From NCBI GenBank assembly GCA_965219165.1, contig CBDCMW010000002.1:3286001-3350000 (forward strand): a DNA stretch of 64,000 nucleotides. Direction: 5' to 3'. A program made the translations under genes and the position numbers. Of this stretch, positions 45,509 through 53,776 are shown one piece after another. The notes beneath the pieces were generated by a model, which saw nothing but the letters and a program-made list of their open reading frames with translations, did not search any database and had not been told where the DNA came from. Each line of letters starts with the position of its first letter. Position 1 is the stretch's first letter. Source of the stretch: Aldehydirespirator sp965219165. Lineage in GTDB: Bacteria; Actinomycetota; Acidimicrobiia; Acidimicrobiales; Aldehydirespiratoraceae.

Positions 45509-46405
45509 TCAGGCGCCCCCCGACGACACGATGGCGTCGACCTCGATCTCGACCACGAGGTCGGGATGCACCAGCGCCGAGACCTCCACCAGCGTGGCCG
45601 CGGGGCGAATGTCGCCGAACACCTCTCCGTGGGCGCGCCCGTAGTCGTCTGCCTTCGAGATGTCGGTGAGAAAGGCCCGTGTCCGCACCACGTTGCTGAG
45701 GGCCGCTCCCGCTTGGCGCAGCGCGTCCTCGATCAGCCGCAGCACCGCCCGGGTCTGCAGGTAGCAGTCGCCGGGATGGTCGACCCCGTCCGGTCGCAGC
45801 GTGGTCGTGCCCGCCACGGCCACATGGTCACCAACCCGGACAGCCCGGGAGTACCCAACGGTCGCCTCCAACGGCCCCCCGCCGGAGATGTTGACCCGTG
45901 ACCGGCTCACCAAGGGCTCGCCGACGACCAGCTCCGGCTCGTGGCTCCACGCCGACGCGGACACCTCTTCGTGAGCCGCCAGTAGCTGGACAACCTGCTC
46001 GCGCACCCGGGCCAGATCCGCGTCCAGCTTGACCAGCACCTGCGCAGCGACGCCCTCGCCCTCGCGTAAGAGGCCGAGCAGGATGTGCTCGGTGCCGATG
46101 TAGTTGTGACCGAGTTGCAGCGCCTCGCGCAGGCTCAACTCGAGGACCTTCTTGGCCCTGGGCGTGAAGGGAATGTGGCCTCTGGGCTCTTCGCCGCCCG
46201 GGCCGATGATCTCCTCCACCTGTGCCCGCACCGACTCGAGGCTGATGTCGAGGGATTCCAGCGTCTTGGCCGCCACCCCCTCGTGCTCGTGGATGAGGCC
46301 CAGCAGGATGTGCTCCGTGCCGATGTAGTTGTGGTTGAGGAGGCGCGCCTCTTCCTGGGCCAGAATCACGACGCGACGGGCCCTGTCGGTGAACCGCTCG
46401 AACAC
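45509..46405 (-). CDS. ClpC N-domain fused to a Rid (YjgF/YER057c/UK114) domain
   Basis: Fusion protein of 298 residues. Residues 1-145 are a double Clp-N repeat nearly identical to the start of ClpC (MFERFTDRARRVVILAQEEA, NYIGTEHILLGLIHE, HIPFTPRAKKVLELSLREAL), the part that binds substrates and adaptors. No AAA+ ATPase domain follows. Residues about 175-298 are a Rid domain (VVRTRAFLTDISKADDY, VEVSALVHPDLVVEIEVDAI). The Arg required for imine deaminase activity in RidA (PARS) is Ala270 here (PAAT), as in Rid4-7 subfamilies. GTG 46405 follows GGGAGGT. It might act as a ClpC-interacting adaptor or decoy; no such function is established. Confidence 0.85.
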   Translation of the reverse strand: MFERFTDRARRVVILAQEEARLLNHNYIGTEHILLGLIHEHEGVAAKTLESLDISLESVRAQVEEIIGPGGEEPRGHIPFTPRAKKVLELSLREALQLGHNYIGTEHILLGLLREGEGVAAQVLVKLDADLARVREQVVQLLAAHEEVSASAWSHEPELVVGEPLVSRSRVNISGGGPLEATVGYSRAVRVGDHVAVAGTTTLRPDGVDHPGDCYLQTRAVLRLIEDALRQAGAALSNVVRTRAFLTDISKADDYGRAHGEVFGDIRPAATLVEVSALVHPDLVVEIEVDAIVSSGGA

Positions 46406-46551
46406 CGCTCACACCTCCCGCCTGGTCGAAGCTCCGACGCCGGCCAGCGTAATCCGGCGCGTGTCCGCCCGGGGTGGGACGGCTAGACCCAAATGTGCAT
46501 CGGGTAGCCGGTTGCGTCGAACTCGCCCTCGCCGAGGCAGATCGCTTCGCC

Positions 46552-47415
46552 CTAGTCGAGCTCGAACCAGGCGGGCTGATGGTCTGAGCCGACCGCCTCG
46601 TCGTCGATCCATGCCGACCGGACCCTCGACGCCAGACCCGGCGTCACGAATCCGTAGTCGAGCCTCGAGCCGGGCTCGAACCCTCGGCTGCCGTCGTACC
46701 AGGTGATCCCCTCGTCGGCGGAGTGGCCCGCGGCCGTCCAGGTGTCCACGAGCCGGTCGCCGGCCACAGTGAGGCCGTAGTAGTAGTCGGCCTCGCCGAC
46801 GATGCGCGGGTACTCGCCCGATGTGGGAGCCAGGTTGAAGTCGCCCATGAGAACGAACTCCGCGGGCGTGGGGCTCTCGGCGATGCCCAGCCATTCCGGG
46901 CCGGTGACCGACGCCCCGTCGAAGGGGACCCGGAACAGAAGCGGCAGCAGGTACTTGATCTCTGCTCGACGCTGCCGATGGTTCATAGGGTCCAGATGAA
47001 CCGAATAGCACCGGACAGGCCCGGAGGGAGCGTCGATGATCGCTTCGAGCGCTCCGCTCTGCATGCCGTTGGCGTCGAAGCGCCGCACCCTCGGCAGCAG
47101 CAGGTTCCGGCACGACAGGATGGGCCAGCGGGCAAGGACCATGTTCCCGAACTGCAGGCGACGATGCTCGCGGGGCCGACCGGGAACTCGCGGGGCTGCG
47201 TCGAGATCGACGTTGGGCCCGTACACCCAGTGATGCTCGTCAAGCAGCCCGGCCAGGCGGGCCGGCTGGTCCCTGTCGGGCACCGAGTCGACGTTCCGCA
47301 CGACCTCCTGCAGCGCGATCACGTCGGCGTCGCGGACCGCGCCGGCGATCCTCTCAAGATTGTAGAGGTCGTCCTTGCCCTGCGAGTAGTGGATGTTGTA
47401 CGTCACGAACCTCAT
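46552..47415 (-). CDS. Endonuclease/exonuclease/phosphatase (EEP) family protein
   Basis: Metal-dependent phosphodiesterase or phosphatase of 287 residues. The metal and catalytic residues are seen in order: Asn in VTYNIHYSQG, Glu in VIALQEVVRN, His in CYSVHLDP, Asp-x-Asn in LMGDFNLAP, Asp in SRLDYGFVT and the terminal SDHQPAWF. It may act on nucleic acid, phospholipid or inositol phosphates. ATG 47415 lies inside the third of three tandem 50-bp repeats. A 22-codon in-frame extension follows the TAG stop (46483-46551). Confidence 0.87.
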   Translation of the reverse strand: MRFVTYNIHYSQGKDDLYNLERIAGAVRDADVIALQEVVRNVDSVPDRDQPARLAGLLDEHHWVYGPNVDLDAAPRVPGRPREHRRLQFGNMVLARWPILSCRNLLLPRVRRFDANGMQSGALEAIIDAPSGPVRCYSVHLDPMNHRQRRAEIKYLLPLLFRVPFDGASVTGPEWLGIAESPTPAEFVLMGDFNLAPTSGEYPRIVGEADYYYGLTVAGDRLVDTWTAAGHSADEGITWYDGSRGFEPGSRLDYGFVTPGLASRVRSAWIDDEAVGSDHQPAWFELD

Positions 47416-47523
47416 CAGGCCTCCTTGCCTTGCCAGCAGCCAACGTTATGTGTCACGAAGTCGGTCAGGCGTCCATGCCCTGCGAGAAGTGGATGCTGTG
47501 CGTCACGAACCCCATCAGGCGTC
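47374..47523 (-). repeat. Three tandem 50-bp repeats over the start of the EEP gene
   Basis: In transcript order: copy 1 (47523-47474), copy 2 (47473-47424, degenerate) and copy 3 (47423-47374). Copy 3 contains the real start codon and first 13 or so codons. Copy 1 has its own ATG and a mini-ORF, MGFVTHSIHFSQGMDA, ending at the TGA of copy 2. All share GCCTGA, TTCGTGAC and GGCA at the same offsets. Confidence 0.8.
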
Positions 47524-47534
47524 CCTCTGTGCAT

Positions 47535-48599
47535 CTAGCCGACGATCGACGATCCCTCAAGATCCGCGAGGTGACACGCAGCCCAATGGTTGGGCATGAT
47601 CTCACGCAGGACGGGCACTTCGACACGGCAGCGGTCGACAACCAGCGGGCAGCGGGTGGAGAACACGCAGCCCGGCGGTGGCGATGCGGGACTCGGGACC
47701 TCCCCCACCACGGGAATGCGGGTCCGGCCGGCCTCGGCCACGGGGTCCGGCACCGGAACCGCCGACAGCAGGGCCTGCGTGTAGGGGTGGAGCGTCGCCG
47801 TGAACAGGGGCTTGGTCGGCGCGAGCTCGACGATGTGTCCCAGATACATCACCGCCACCCGGTCAGAGATGTACTCGACCATCGATAGGTCGTGGGCCAC
47901 GAACAGGTAGGCGATCCCGAACTCGTCCTGGAGATCGGCCAGCAGGTTGACCACCTGGGCTTGGATCGACACGTCCAGCGCGGAGATGGGCTCGTCGCAC
48001 ACGATCAGGTCGGGGCTGAGAGCCAGCGCCCGGGCGATGTTGATGCGCTGGCGCTGACCGCCGGAGAACTCGTGGGGGTAGCGGCTTCGGTGAGCAGGCC
48101 GTAGGCCCACACGATCGAGAAGCTCGATCACCCGGTCGGTGACCTGCCGGGCCGTCATATCGGTGTGGACCCTCATCGGCTCGCCGACGATGCGGCCCAC
48201 GGTGTGCCGCGGATTCAGCGATGAGTAGGAGTCCTGGAAGATCATCTGCATCCGCGGCCGGAGCCCGCGCAGCTCATTCTCGCCGAGGGCGGTGAGCTCG
48301 ATGTCGCCGAGCCAGACCCGACCGGAGGATGGACGATGGAGCTGGAGCACCGCCCGTCCGGTGGTGGACTTGCCGCAGCCGCTCTCGCCGACCAGTCCGA
48401 GCGTCTCGCCCGCGAAGACCTCGAAGCTCACGCCGTCGACCGCCTTGATGGGCCTGTCGCGGGACCTTCCGGGGAAGTACTTCGTCATGTCCACGACCCG
48501 AAGCACCGGCTCGCCGCAACCCGCGGGAGCGGCCGGAGACGGCGACCCGTCGGTGGGCTGGACCGACCGAGCGGACTCCGCGATGGCGTGGTCAGTCAT
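47535..48599 (-). CDS. Dipeptide/oligopeptide ABC transporter ATPase (DppF/OppF-like)
   Basis: Second ATPase of the peptide importer, 354 residues. Walker A is GESGCGKST, the signature LSGGQ-equivalent FSGGQRQRINIARALAL, and Walker B LIVCDEPISALDVS. The C-terminal oligopeptide-transporter extension has a Cys-rich end (PPPGCVFSTRCPLVVDRC), a site that binds an Fe-S cluster in some relatives. ATG 48599 lies 8 bp inside the preceding gene. It is the last gene of the dpp-type operon; the EEP gene follows after its repeats. Confidence 0.9.
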   Translation of the reverse strand: MTDHAIAESARSVQPTDGSPSPAAPAGCGEPVLRVVDMTKYFPGRSRDRPIKAVDGVSFEVFAGETLGLVGESGCGKSTTGRAVLQLHRPSSGRVWLGDIELTALGENELRGLRPRMQMIFQDSYSSLNPRHTVGRIVGEPMRVHTDMTARQVTDRVIELLDRVGLRPAHRSRYPHEFSGGQRQRINIARALALSPDLIVCDEPISALDVSIQAQVVNLLADLQDEFGIAYLFVAHDLSMVEYISDRVAVMYLGHIVELAPTKPLFTATLHPYTQALLSAVPVPDPVAEAGRTRIPVVGEVPSPASPPPGCVFSTRCPLVVDRCRVEVPVLREIMPNHWAACHLADLEGSSIVG

Positions 48600-49599
48600 T
48601 CCTCGGCCCGGCCGCCTCGACGTCATAGAAGCAAGCGACATGGTGGCCGGGAACCGGCTCGATCAGCGGCGGCACCTCGCTTAGGCAGCGGTCGAACACA
48701 TGTGGACAGCGAGCCGCGAACGAGCAATAAGTCGGCGCCTCCGCGAGATCAGGCGGCACGCCGGGAATGCTCGTCAAGCGGCTGGCCCGGTCGCCCATCT
48801 TGGGAAGCGCGTTCAGGAGCCCGATGGTGTAGGGGTGCAGCGGTCGCTCGTACAGGGCGGCCACGTCGGTTATCTCCACGAGCTGGCCGGCGTACATCAC
48901 CGCCACCCGGTCAGCCAGGCCAGCCACCACGCCGAGGTCGTGAGTGATCCAGATCAGGGCCATCCCGAGCTCGTCGCGCAGGTCGTTCATCAGCTCGGCG
49001 ATCTGGGCCTGAACGGTGACGTCGAGCGCCGTGGTCGGCTCGTCGGCGATCACGAGCTGGGGGTTGCATGCCACCGCGATCGCGATCATGACACGCTGTC
49101 GCATGCCTCCCGAGAACTCGTGGGGGTAGGCATCGACGCGGTTCTCCGCGTCGGGTATTCCCACCCGCTTGAGCAGGTCGATGGCGCGGGCCCGGGCCTG
49201 CCGTCTGGAGAGGCCGAGATGGGTGCGGATCACATCGATGAGCTGCGTGGAGATCCTCACCGTCGGGTTGAGAGAGGTCATGGGGTCCTGGGCGATGAAC
49301 CCGATCTCGGCCCCCCGGACCCGCCGCAGCCGGCGCTGCGACTCCTCAAGGAGTTCGACCGTTCCCCTGGCCGTCTCGAGCGTGGCTGTGCCGCCGGCTA
49401 TCCGAGCCGGCGGTTCGGCGAGCAGTCGCAGCAGGGCGAGCATCGTCACCGTCTTGCCGCTTCCGCTCTCGCCCACCACAGCCAGCGTCTCGCCCCTGGC
49501 GACCGAGAACGTCACGCCGTTCACGGCATGCACCGTTCCTTCGGGGATCTCGAACCGCACCTCGAGGCCGTACACCTCGATCAGTGGTGCGGTGTTCAC
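48592..49599 (-). CDS. Dipeptide/oligopeptide ABC transporter ATPase (DppD/OppD-like)
   Basis: First ATPase of the peptide importer, 335 residues. Walker A is GESGSGKTV, the signature FSGGMRQRVMIAIAVAC and Walker B LVIADEPTTALDVT. The C-terminal cysteine cluster YCSFAARCPHVFDRCLSEVP is typical. GTG 49599 overlaps the stop of the upstream permease (GTGA); an in-frame extension into that permease is rejected. Confidence 0.9.
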   Translation of the reverse strand: MNTAPLIEVYGLEVRFEIPEGTVHAVNGVTFSVARGETLAVVGESGSGKTVTMLALLRLLAEPPARIAGGTATLETARGTVELLEESQRRLRRVRGAEIGFIAQDPMTSLNPTVRISTQLIDVIRTHLGLSRRQARARAIDLLKRVGIPDAENRVDAYPHEFSGGMRQRVMIAIAVACNPQLVIADEPTTALDVTVQAQIAELMNDLRDELGMALIWITHDLGVVAGLADRVAVMYAGQLVEITDVAALYERPLHPYTIGLLNALPKMGDRASRLTSIPGVPPDLAEAPTYCSFAARCPHVFDRCLSEVPPLIEPVPGHHVACFYDVEAAGPRND

Positions 49600-50555
49600 T
49601 GCTTCACCCGCTTGGATCGGGGGTCGAGCGCGTCGCGCAACCAGTCGCCCAACAGGTTGAGTCCGAGCCCGGCCACCACGATGGCGAACCCGGGCGCCAG
49701 CGAGATCCACGGACGGATCGCGAGGACCCCTCGACCGGAGCTGATCATGTTGCCCCAGCTAGGGGTGCTGGGCGGGACCGAGAGGCCGAGGAATCCGAGG
49801 CCGGCCTCGTAGAGGATCATGGCCGATATCTCGAAGGTGGCCAGCGTGGCCAAGGGGCCGACGAGGTTGGGAAGCAGGTGCAGCCGCAGGATCTGGCCCT
49901 CGGGCACGCCGACGTTTCGGGCCGCCTCGATGAAGGTGCTCTCGCGCAGTTTCAGGACCTCGCCCCGCGTGACGCGGGCGAACACCGGGATCGACGTGAA
50001 GCCGAAGATCAGGATCACGTTGAGAAGGCTCCGTCCGACGACGGTGGCGAAGAACACCACGAACAGCAGATAGGGCAGCGACAGGACCAAGTTGATGAAC
50101 CCCACGATCACGGCGTCGATAGTGCCGCCCCGGTAGCCGGCGATGAGGCCGATCGTCATGCCCAGCGTGATGGCGATGCCAACGCCGCCGAGGGACACGC
50201 CGAGCGAGACCCGGGTTCCGAAGATGATCCGGCTGAGAATGTCGCGTCCGAGATCGTCGGTGCCGATCAGGTATTCGGTGGAGCCGCCGTCGGCGAAGAA
50301 CGGCGGGGTCCTGGAGTCACTCAGAGTCTGCTGGAGGGGATCGTGGGGGGCGATCCACGGAGCGAACACCGCCAGAACGACCAGCATGACGAACACGAGC
50401 GCACCGACCGTGCCGCCCTTGGACCGCAGCAGCAGCCGCAGGCCGCTGCGAATCCGAGCCCGGATGCGCACGTCCTTCTCGACATCGACCAGAAGGCCGG
50501 AGTCGACCTCCGCGCCGGGCCGACCGGCGCTTTCGGGAGGGGTGCGATCAGTCAT
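49596..50555 (-). CDS. Dipeptide ABC transporter permease (DppC-like)
   Basis: Inner-membrane subunit of 319 residues with about six helices. The DppC-type N-terminus (RSKGGTVGALVFVMLVVLAV), the periplasmic GTDDLGRDILSRIIFGTRVS and the EAA loop EAARNVGVPEGQILRLHLLP are clear. ATG 50555 overlaps the dppB-like stop (ATGA). The longer in-frame ORF would lie inside dppB and is not used. Confidence 0.91.
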   Translation of the reverse strand: MTDRTPPESAGRPGAEVDSGLLVDVEKDVRIRARIRSGLRLLLRSKGGTVGALVFVMLVVLAVFAPWIAPHDPLQQTLSDSRTPPFFADGGSTEYLIGTDDLGRDILSRIIFGTRVSLGVSLGGVGIAITLGMTIGLIAGYRGGTIDAVIVGFINLVLSLPYLLFVVFFATVVGRSLLNVILIFGFTSIPVFARVTRGEVLKLRESTFIEAARNVGVPEGQILRLHLLPNLVGPLATLATFEISAMILYEAGLGFLGLSVPPSTPSWGNMISSGRGVLAIRPWISLAPGFAIVVAGLGLNLLGDWLRDALDPRSKRVKQ

Positions 50556-51586
50556 GTGATCCCCTCTCCGCGGGGCTTCGGGATCGTCGCCGACGTATCG
50601 TGCCGACTCGCGCTGCGCTGGCGGCTCACCACTGGACGCAGCCTTCCCACTCTGATGCGGGGGTCGGCGACGGTGTAGAGAACGTCGGACAGCAGCGAGA
50701 ACAGGATCACGATCAGCGCGCCGAAGAACGCTATGCCCTGCACGAGCTGGAAGTCGCGGTTGGTCACCGCCTCGGCCAGCAGCCCTCCGGCGCCCGGCCA
50801 CGCAAACACGGCCTCGATGTACAGCGAGCCGCCCAGCAGAGCGCCGACCTGCAGGCTCATGACGCTGATGAGCGGGATGAGCGCGTTGCGCAGGATGTAG
50901 CGGCTGTAGATGAGCGGCGTCCTGAGGCCTTTGCTTCGAGCGATGCGCACGTACTCCTCGTTGACGATCTCCAGCACCGACGACCTAGTGAAGCGCAGCA
51001 GCTGAGCCATCGGGAACAGCCCGAGGGCGACGGCCGGAAGGATGATGGACTTGTCGGGCACGGTCACGAACCACAGTGACAGGGTGTTGCGCCCGAACGA
51101 CGGCAACCATCTGAGCTGTACCGCGAACACCACGATGAAGACCAGCGACAGCCAGAAGTTGGGAATCGTCTGGCCCAGCAACGCGAACCCGCGCGCCGCG
51201 CCGTCCCATCGGCGGCCTGCCTTGACGCCCGCCAGGATTCCCAGCGGCACTCCGATCACGACCGCGAAGGCCATCGCGGCCACGCCCAGCTCGATCGTGG
51301 CGGGCAGACGGTCGAGAATCACCTCCCGCACCGGGATCTTGTAGCGAAGCGAGTTGCCGAAGTCGAGGCGAGCCGAGTCGCCCACGAAGTCGACGAACTG
51401 TTCGGCAACGCTCCTGTCCAGGCCGTGCGCCCGGCGAGCCGCTTCTCGCTGGGCCTGGGTCGCTTCCCGGGGGACGAGCAGGTTGGTCGGGTCGCCGGAC
51501 ACCCGCAGCATCGAGAAGACGATCACCATGACGCCGAACACGAGCACCAGCGACTGGCCTATGCGACCTGCCAGGTACCTCGGCAC
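50552..51586 (-). CDS. Dipeptide ABC transporter permease (DppB-like)
   Basis: First membrane subunit, 344 residues, with helices throughout, RLDFGNSLRYKIPVREVILD in the first loop and the EAA motif EYVRIARSKGLRTPLIYSRY. It begins with GTG 51586 after a modest AAGGG-type site and lies 100 bp downstream of the binding-protein gene, across a strong hairpin. It forms the channel with the DppC-like subunit. Confidence 0.91.
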   Translation of the reverse strand: MPRYLAGRIGQSLVLVFGVMVIVFSMLRVSGDPTNLLVPREATQAQREAARRAHGLDRSVAEQFVDFVGDSARLDFGNSLRYKIPVREVILDRLPATIELGVAAMAFAVVIGVPLGILAGVKAGRRWDGAARGFALLGQTIPNFWLSLVFIVVFAVQLRWLPSFGRNTLSLWFVTVPDKSIILPAVALGLFPMAQLLRFTRSSVLEIVNEEYVRIARSKGLRTPLIYSRYILRNALIPLISVMSLQVGALLGGSLYIEAVFAWPGAGGLLAEAVTNRDFQLVQGIAFFGALIVILFSLLSDVLYTVADPRIRVGRLRPVVSRQRSASRHDTSATIPKPRGEGIT

Positions 51587-51620
51587 CTATCTCACCCTTC
51601 GCTCACTCGCCCTCGGTGCG

Positions 51621-51657
51621 GCGGTGGGGCCGAAGCTAAGCGCCCCGGCCCCACCGC
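51621..51657 (-). terminator. 12-bp perfect hairpin between dppA- and dppB-like genes
   Basis: GCGGTGGGGCCG (51621-51632) is fully complementary to 51646-51657 with a 13-nt loop, 29 nt past the stop of the binding-protein gene. No U-tract follows. It is the third case in this window of a hairpin right after a binding-protein gene. Confidence 0.6.
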
Positions 51658-51686
51658 TCGACGTTCGAATCAGGAGATGGCAGCGA

Positions 51687-53441
51687 TCATCCGGCGCTCT
51701 CCAGATACCAGAGCCAGTACTCCTCGGCTGAGCGGGGCTTGTAGTTGACGACCCGATCGCTCCTTGCCTCGAAGGAGAACGGTACGTACAGATAGATGAA
51801 CGGCGGGTCGTCGTACATGCGCTGTTGCAACTGCCGGTACAGATCGGCACGGGCCGCATCGTCGGGTGTTGCCAGTATCTGCAACATCAGGTCGTCGACG
51901 ACCGGGTCCGACCATGCCGAATAGCTCGCAGCATTTCCACCCATGGCACCCTGCAGGCGATCCCAGCCCTCGGGATTGGCGTTCGACCAACTGTCGCCGA
52001 ACAGCGGCGGAAGCTGCTTCTGGGACTCCAGGTCCCAGTACGCACCGGAGTCCATGATCTCGAGCGACGCGTTGACGCCCACTTCGGCGAGCTGGGCGGC
52101 GACGGCCTCGCACACCTGCTCGAAGTTGGTGTAGGCGCCGGACGGGCAAGCGAATCCGAGGTCGAACCCGTCGGAATACCCGGCTTGGGCCAGCAGTTCC
52201 CGCGCCCGGTCGGGATCGTAGGCATAGGGCGACAGGTCGCTGTTGTAACCGAAGTCGGCGGCCGTCATCAGCCCGGTTGCTCGGACGCCCTTGCCGTTGA
52301 AGAGGGCGCCGATGATGCCGTCGACGTCGACGGCATGGTTGAGAGCCTGGCGCACTACGGGATCCTCGGTCGGCTGGCCCACACCAGAGGTGAGGTTGTT
52401 GAACGCGATGTAGTACACGCGGTTGGTCGGGTACTCGATGACGTTGATCCCGTCTATGCCCTCTAGCTGTGCGGCCTCGTCGGGGCTGAGACGGCTCACG
52501 ATGTCTACCTCGCCGGTCTGTATGGCTGCAGCCCTGGTGGAGGACTCAGTGATCGGCCGGAAGACGAGCCGGTCGAGCTTGGGATGGCCCTCGCGCCAAT
52601 AGTTCGGGTTGCGGTCCAACACGATGCGGTCGCCTTGGACCCACTCGGTGAACATGAAGGGGCCCGTTCCAACAGGCGCCTGGGTGAAGCCCGTCAGCCC
52701 GACCTCGCTGTAGTACTCAGGCGGAACGAAGAACCAGATGGCGCCGGTGAGACCGAGGAAGAGAGCGTTGGGCTCCGGGGCGACCAACTCGACGGTGTAC
52801 TCGTCGATCTTGTTCACCTCCGACGCCCGCTCGTAGTAGTTGAAGTACTCGTTCTCCGGCGTCTTCTGCACCTCCCAAGAGAAGACGACGGCGTCGGCGT
52901 TGAACTTCTCGCCGTTGTGGAACACCACGTCCTCGCGCAGTTTGAACGTGTACGCGCGGCCGTCGTCGGACACCGTCCATGACTCGGCGAGGGCGGGCTC
53001 GAACTCCAGATCGTCGTTGATCCACACCAGCGGGTCGAAGATCTGGTTGGCCACGTTGCCCGCGTTCCGCTCGGCAGCGTTGGCGCCGTCGATCGCGTTC
53101 GGCTGCGTCGTTAGCGCGATGACCAGTTCGCCGCCGGGGACGGCATCGTCGGTGACGGCATCGTCGGTGACAGCATCGTCGGTGACAGCATCGTCGGTGA
53201 CAGCATCGTCGGTGACAGCATCGTCGGTGACAGCATCGTCGGTGACAGCATCGTCGGCATCGGCGGTGACAGCATCGTCGGTGACGGCATCGTCGGCATC
53301 GGCGGCATCGGCGGTTGTGGCTGTTGTGGCTGTTGCGTCGACAGGCTCATCCGCGTCATCGCCACAGGCTGTCGCGATCAGGGCGAAGATGCCTATCAAG
53401 AGCCACAATGCCCTCATTCCGCGTCTTTGTGGGTATCTCAT
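51687..53441 (-). CDS. Peptide-type ABC transporter substrate-binding lipoprotein (DppA-like, SBP_bac_5)
   Basis: Receptor of 584 residues. The signal peptide ends in the lipobox LIATAC (Cys about 24). An acidic linker built of DDAVT repeats follows, then the SBP_bac_5 domain: GGELVIALTTQPNAIDGANA, DPLVWINDDLEFEPALAESW, VPPEYYSEVGLTGFTQAPVG and DRARELLAQAGYSDG. A perfect GGAGGT precedes ATG 53441. It heads the dpp-type operon. A gamma-glutamyltransferase gene upstream on the same strand hints at glutathione or gamma-glutamyl peptides, but nothing in the pocket can be read from sequence. Confidence 0.9.
   Translation of the reverse strand: MRYPQRRGMRALWLLIGIFALIATACGDDADEPVDATATTATTADAADADDAVTDDAVTADADDAVTDDAVTDDAVTDDAVTDDAVTDDAVTDDAVTDDAVPGGELVIALTTQPNAIDGANAAERNAGNVANQIFDPLVWINDDLEFEPALAESWTVSDDGRAYTFKLREDVVFHNGEKFNADAVVFSWEVQKTPENEYFNYYERASEVNKIDEYTVELVAPEPNALFLGLTGAIWFFVPPEYYSEVGLTGFTQAPVGTGPFMFTEWVQGDRIVLDRNPNYWREGHPKLDRLVFRPITESSTRAAAIQTGEVDIVSRLSPDEAAQLEGIDGINVIEYPTNRVYYIAFNNLTSGVGQPTEDPVVRQALNHAVDVDGIIGALFNGKGVRATGLMTAADFGYNSDLSPYAYDPDRARELLAQAGYSDGFDLGFACPSGAYTNFEQVCEAVAAQLAEVGVNASLEIMDSGAYWDLESQKQLPPLFGDSWSNANPEGWDRLQGAMGGNAASYSAWSDPVVDDLMLQILATPDDAARADLYRQLQQRMYDDPPFIYLYVPFSFEARSDRVVNYKPRSAEEYWLWYLESAG
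53143..53286 (-). repeat. 15-bp in-frame tandem repeats encoding DDAVT
   Basis: GCATCGTCGGTGACA (plus strand) is repeated in tandem seven times from 53143 to 53247, the first copy with one substitution. Two interrupted units follow up to 53286. The array encodes the acidic linker between the lipid anchor and the binding domain and is prone to slippage. Confidence 0.93.
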
Positions 53442-53776
53442 GGACTTACCTCCGGTAATTCGCCATATTGCTGGGACTATTGCAGTTCCACTCCGAGATG
53501 GGAATCGAAAGATAGCCCGGTGCCGCAGGATTGTCGAGTCGGTTCGGATCGTCGAGGGAGTGCCGCTACGGGTGTGACGCCGGAGAGATGCGTGGACTTG
53601 TTGGGCTAGAGGACTTCCATCCGGCAGCGGGTTCCGCCTTCCCGCCAAGATGCTCGTCAGTCAGGCCCGCGGTTTGGCTGAGGTGGAGGAAGTTGCCAGG
53701 AGCGTCGTAGCCGACCATGTGGCGGTCGAGGTCGAAGTGGTGCAGCCGAGCGACATCCCGACCTGATGGGTGAGGG
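53442..53776. other. Intergenic stretch upstream of dppA-like gene
   Basis: These 335 bp hold the leader and presumably the promoter of the dpp-type operon; I do not see a convincing -35/-10 pair. On the minus strand from about 53770 to 53610 one frame stays open and reads like protein (HHFDLDRHMVGYDAPGNFLH), but it has no start codon or family match, so it may be a gene remnant. Confidence 0.35.
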
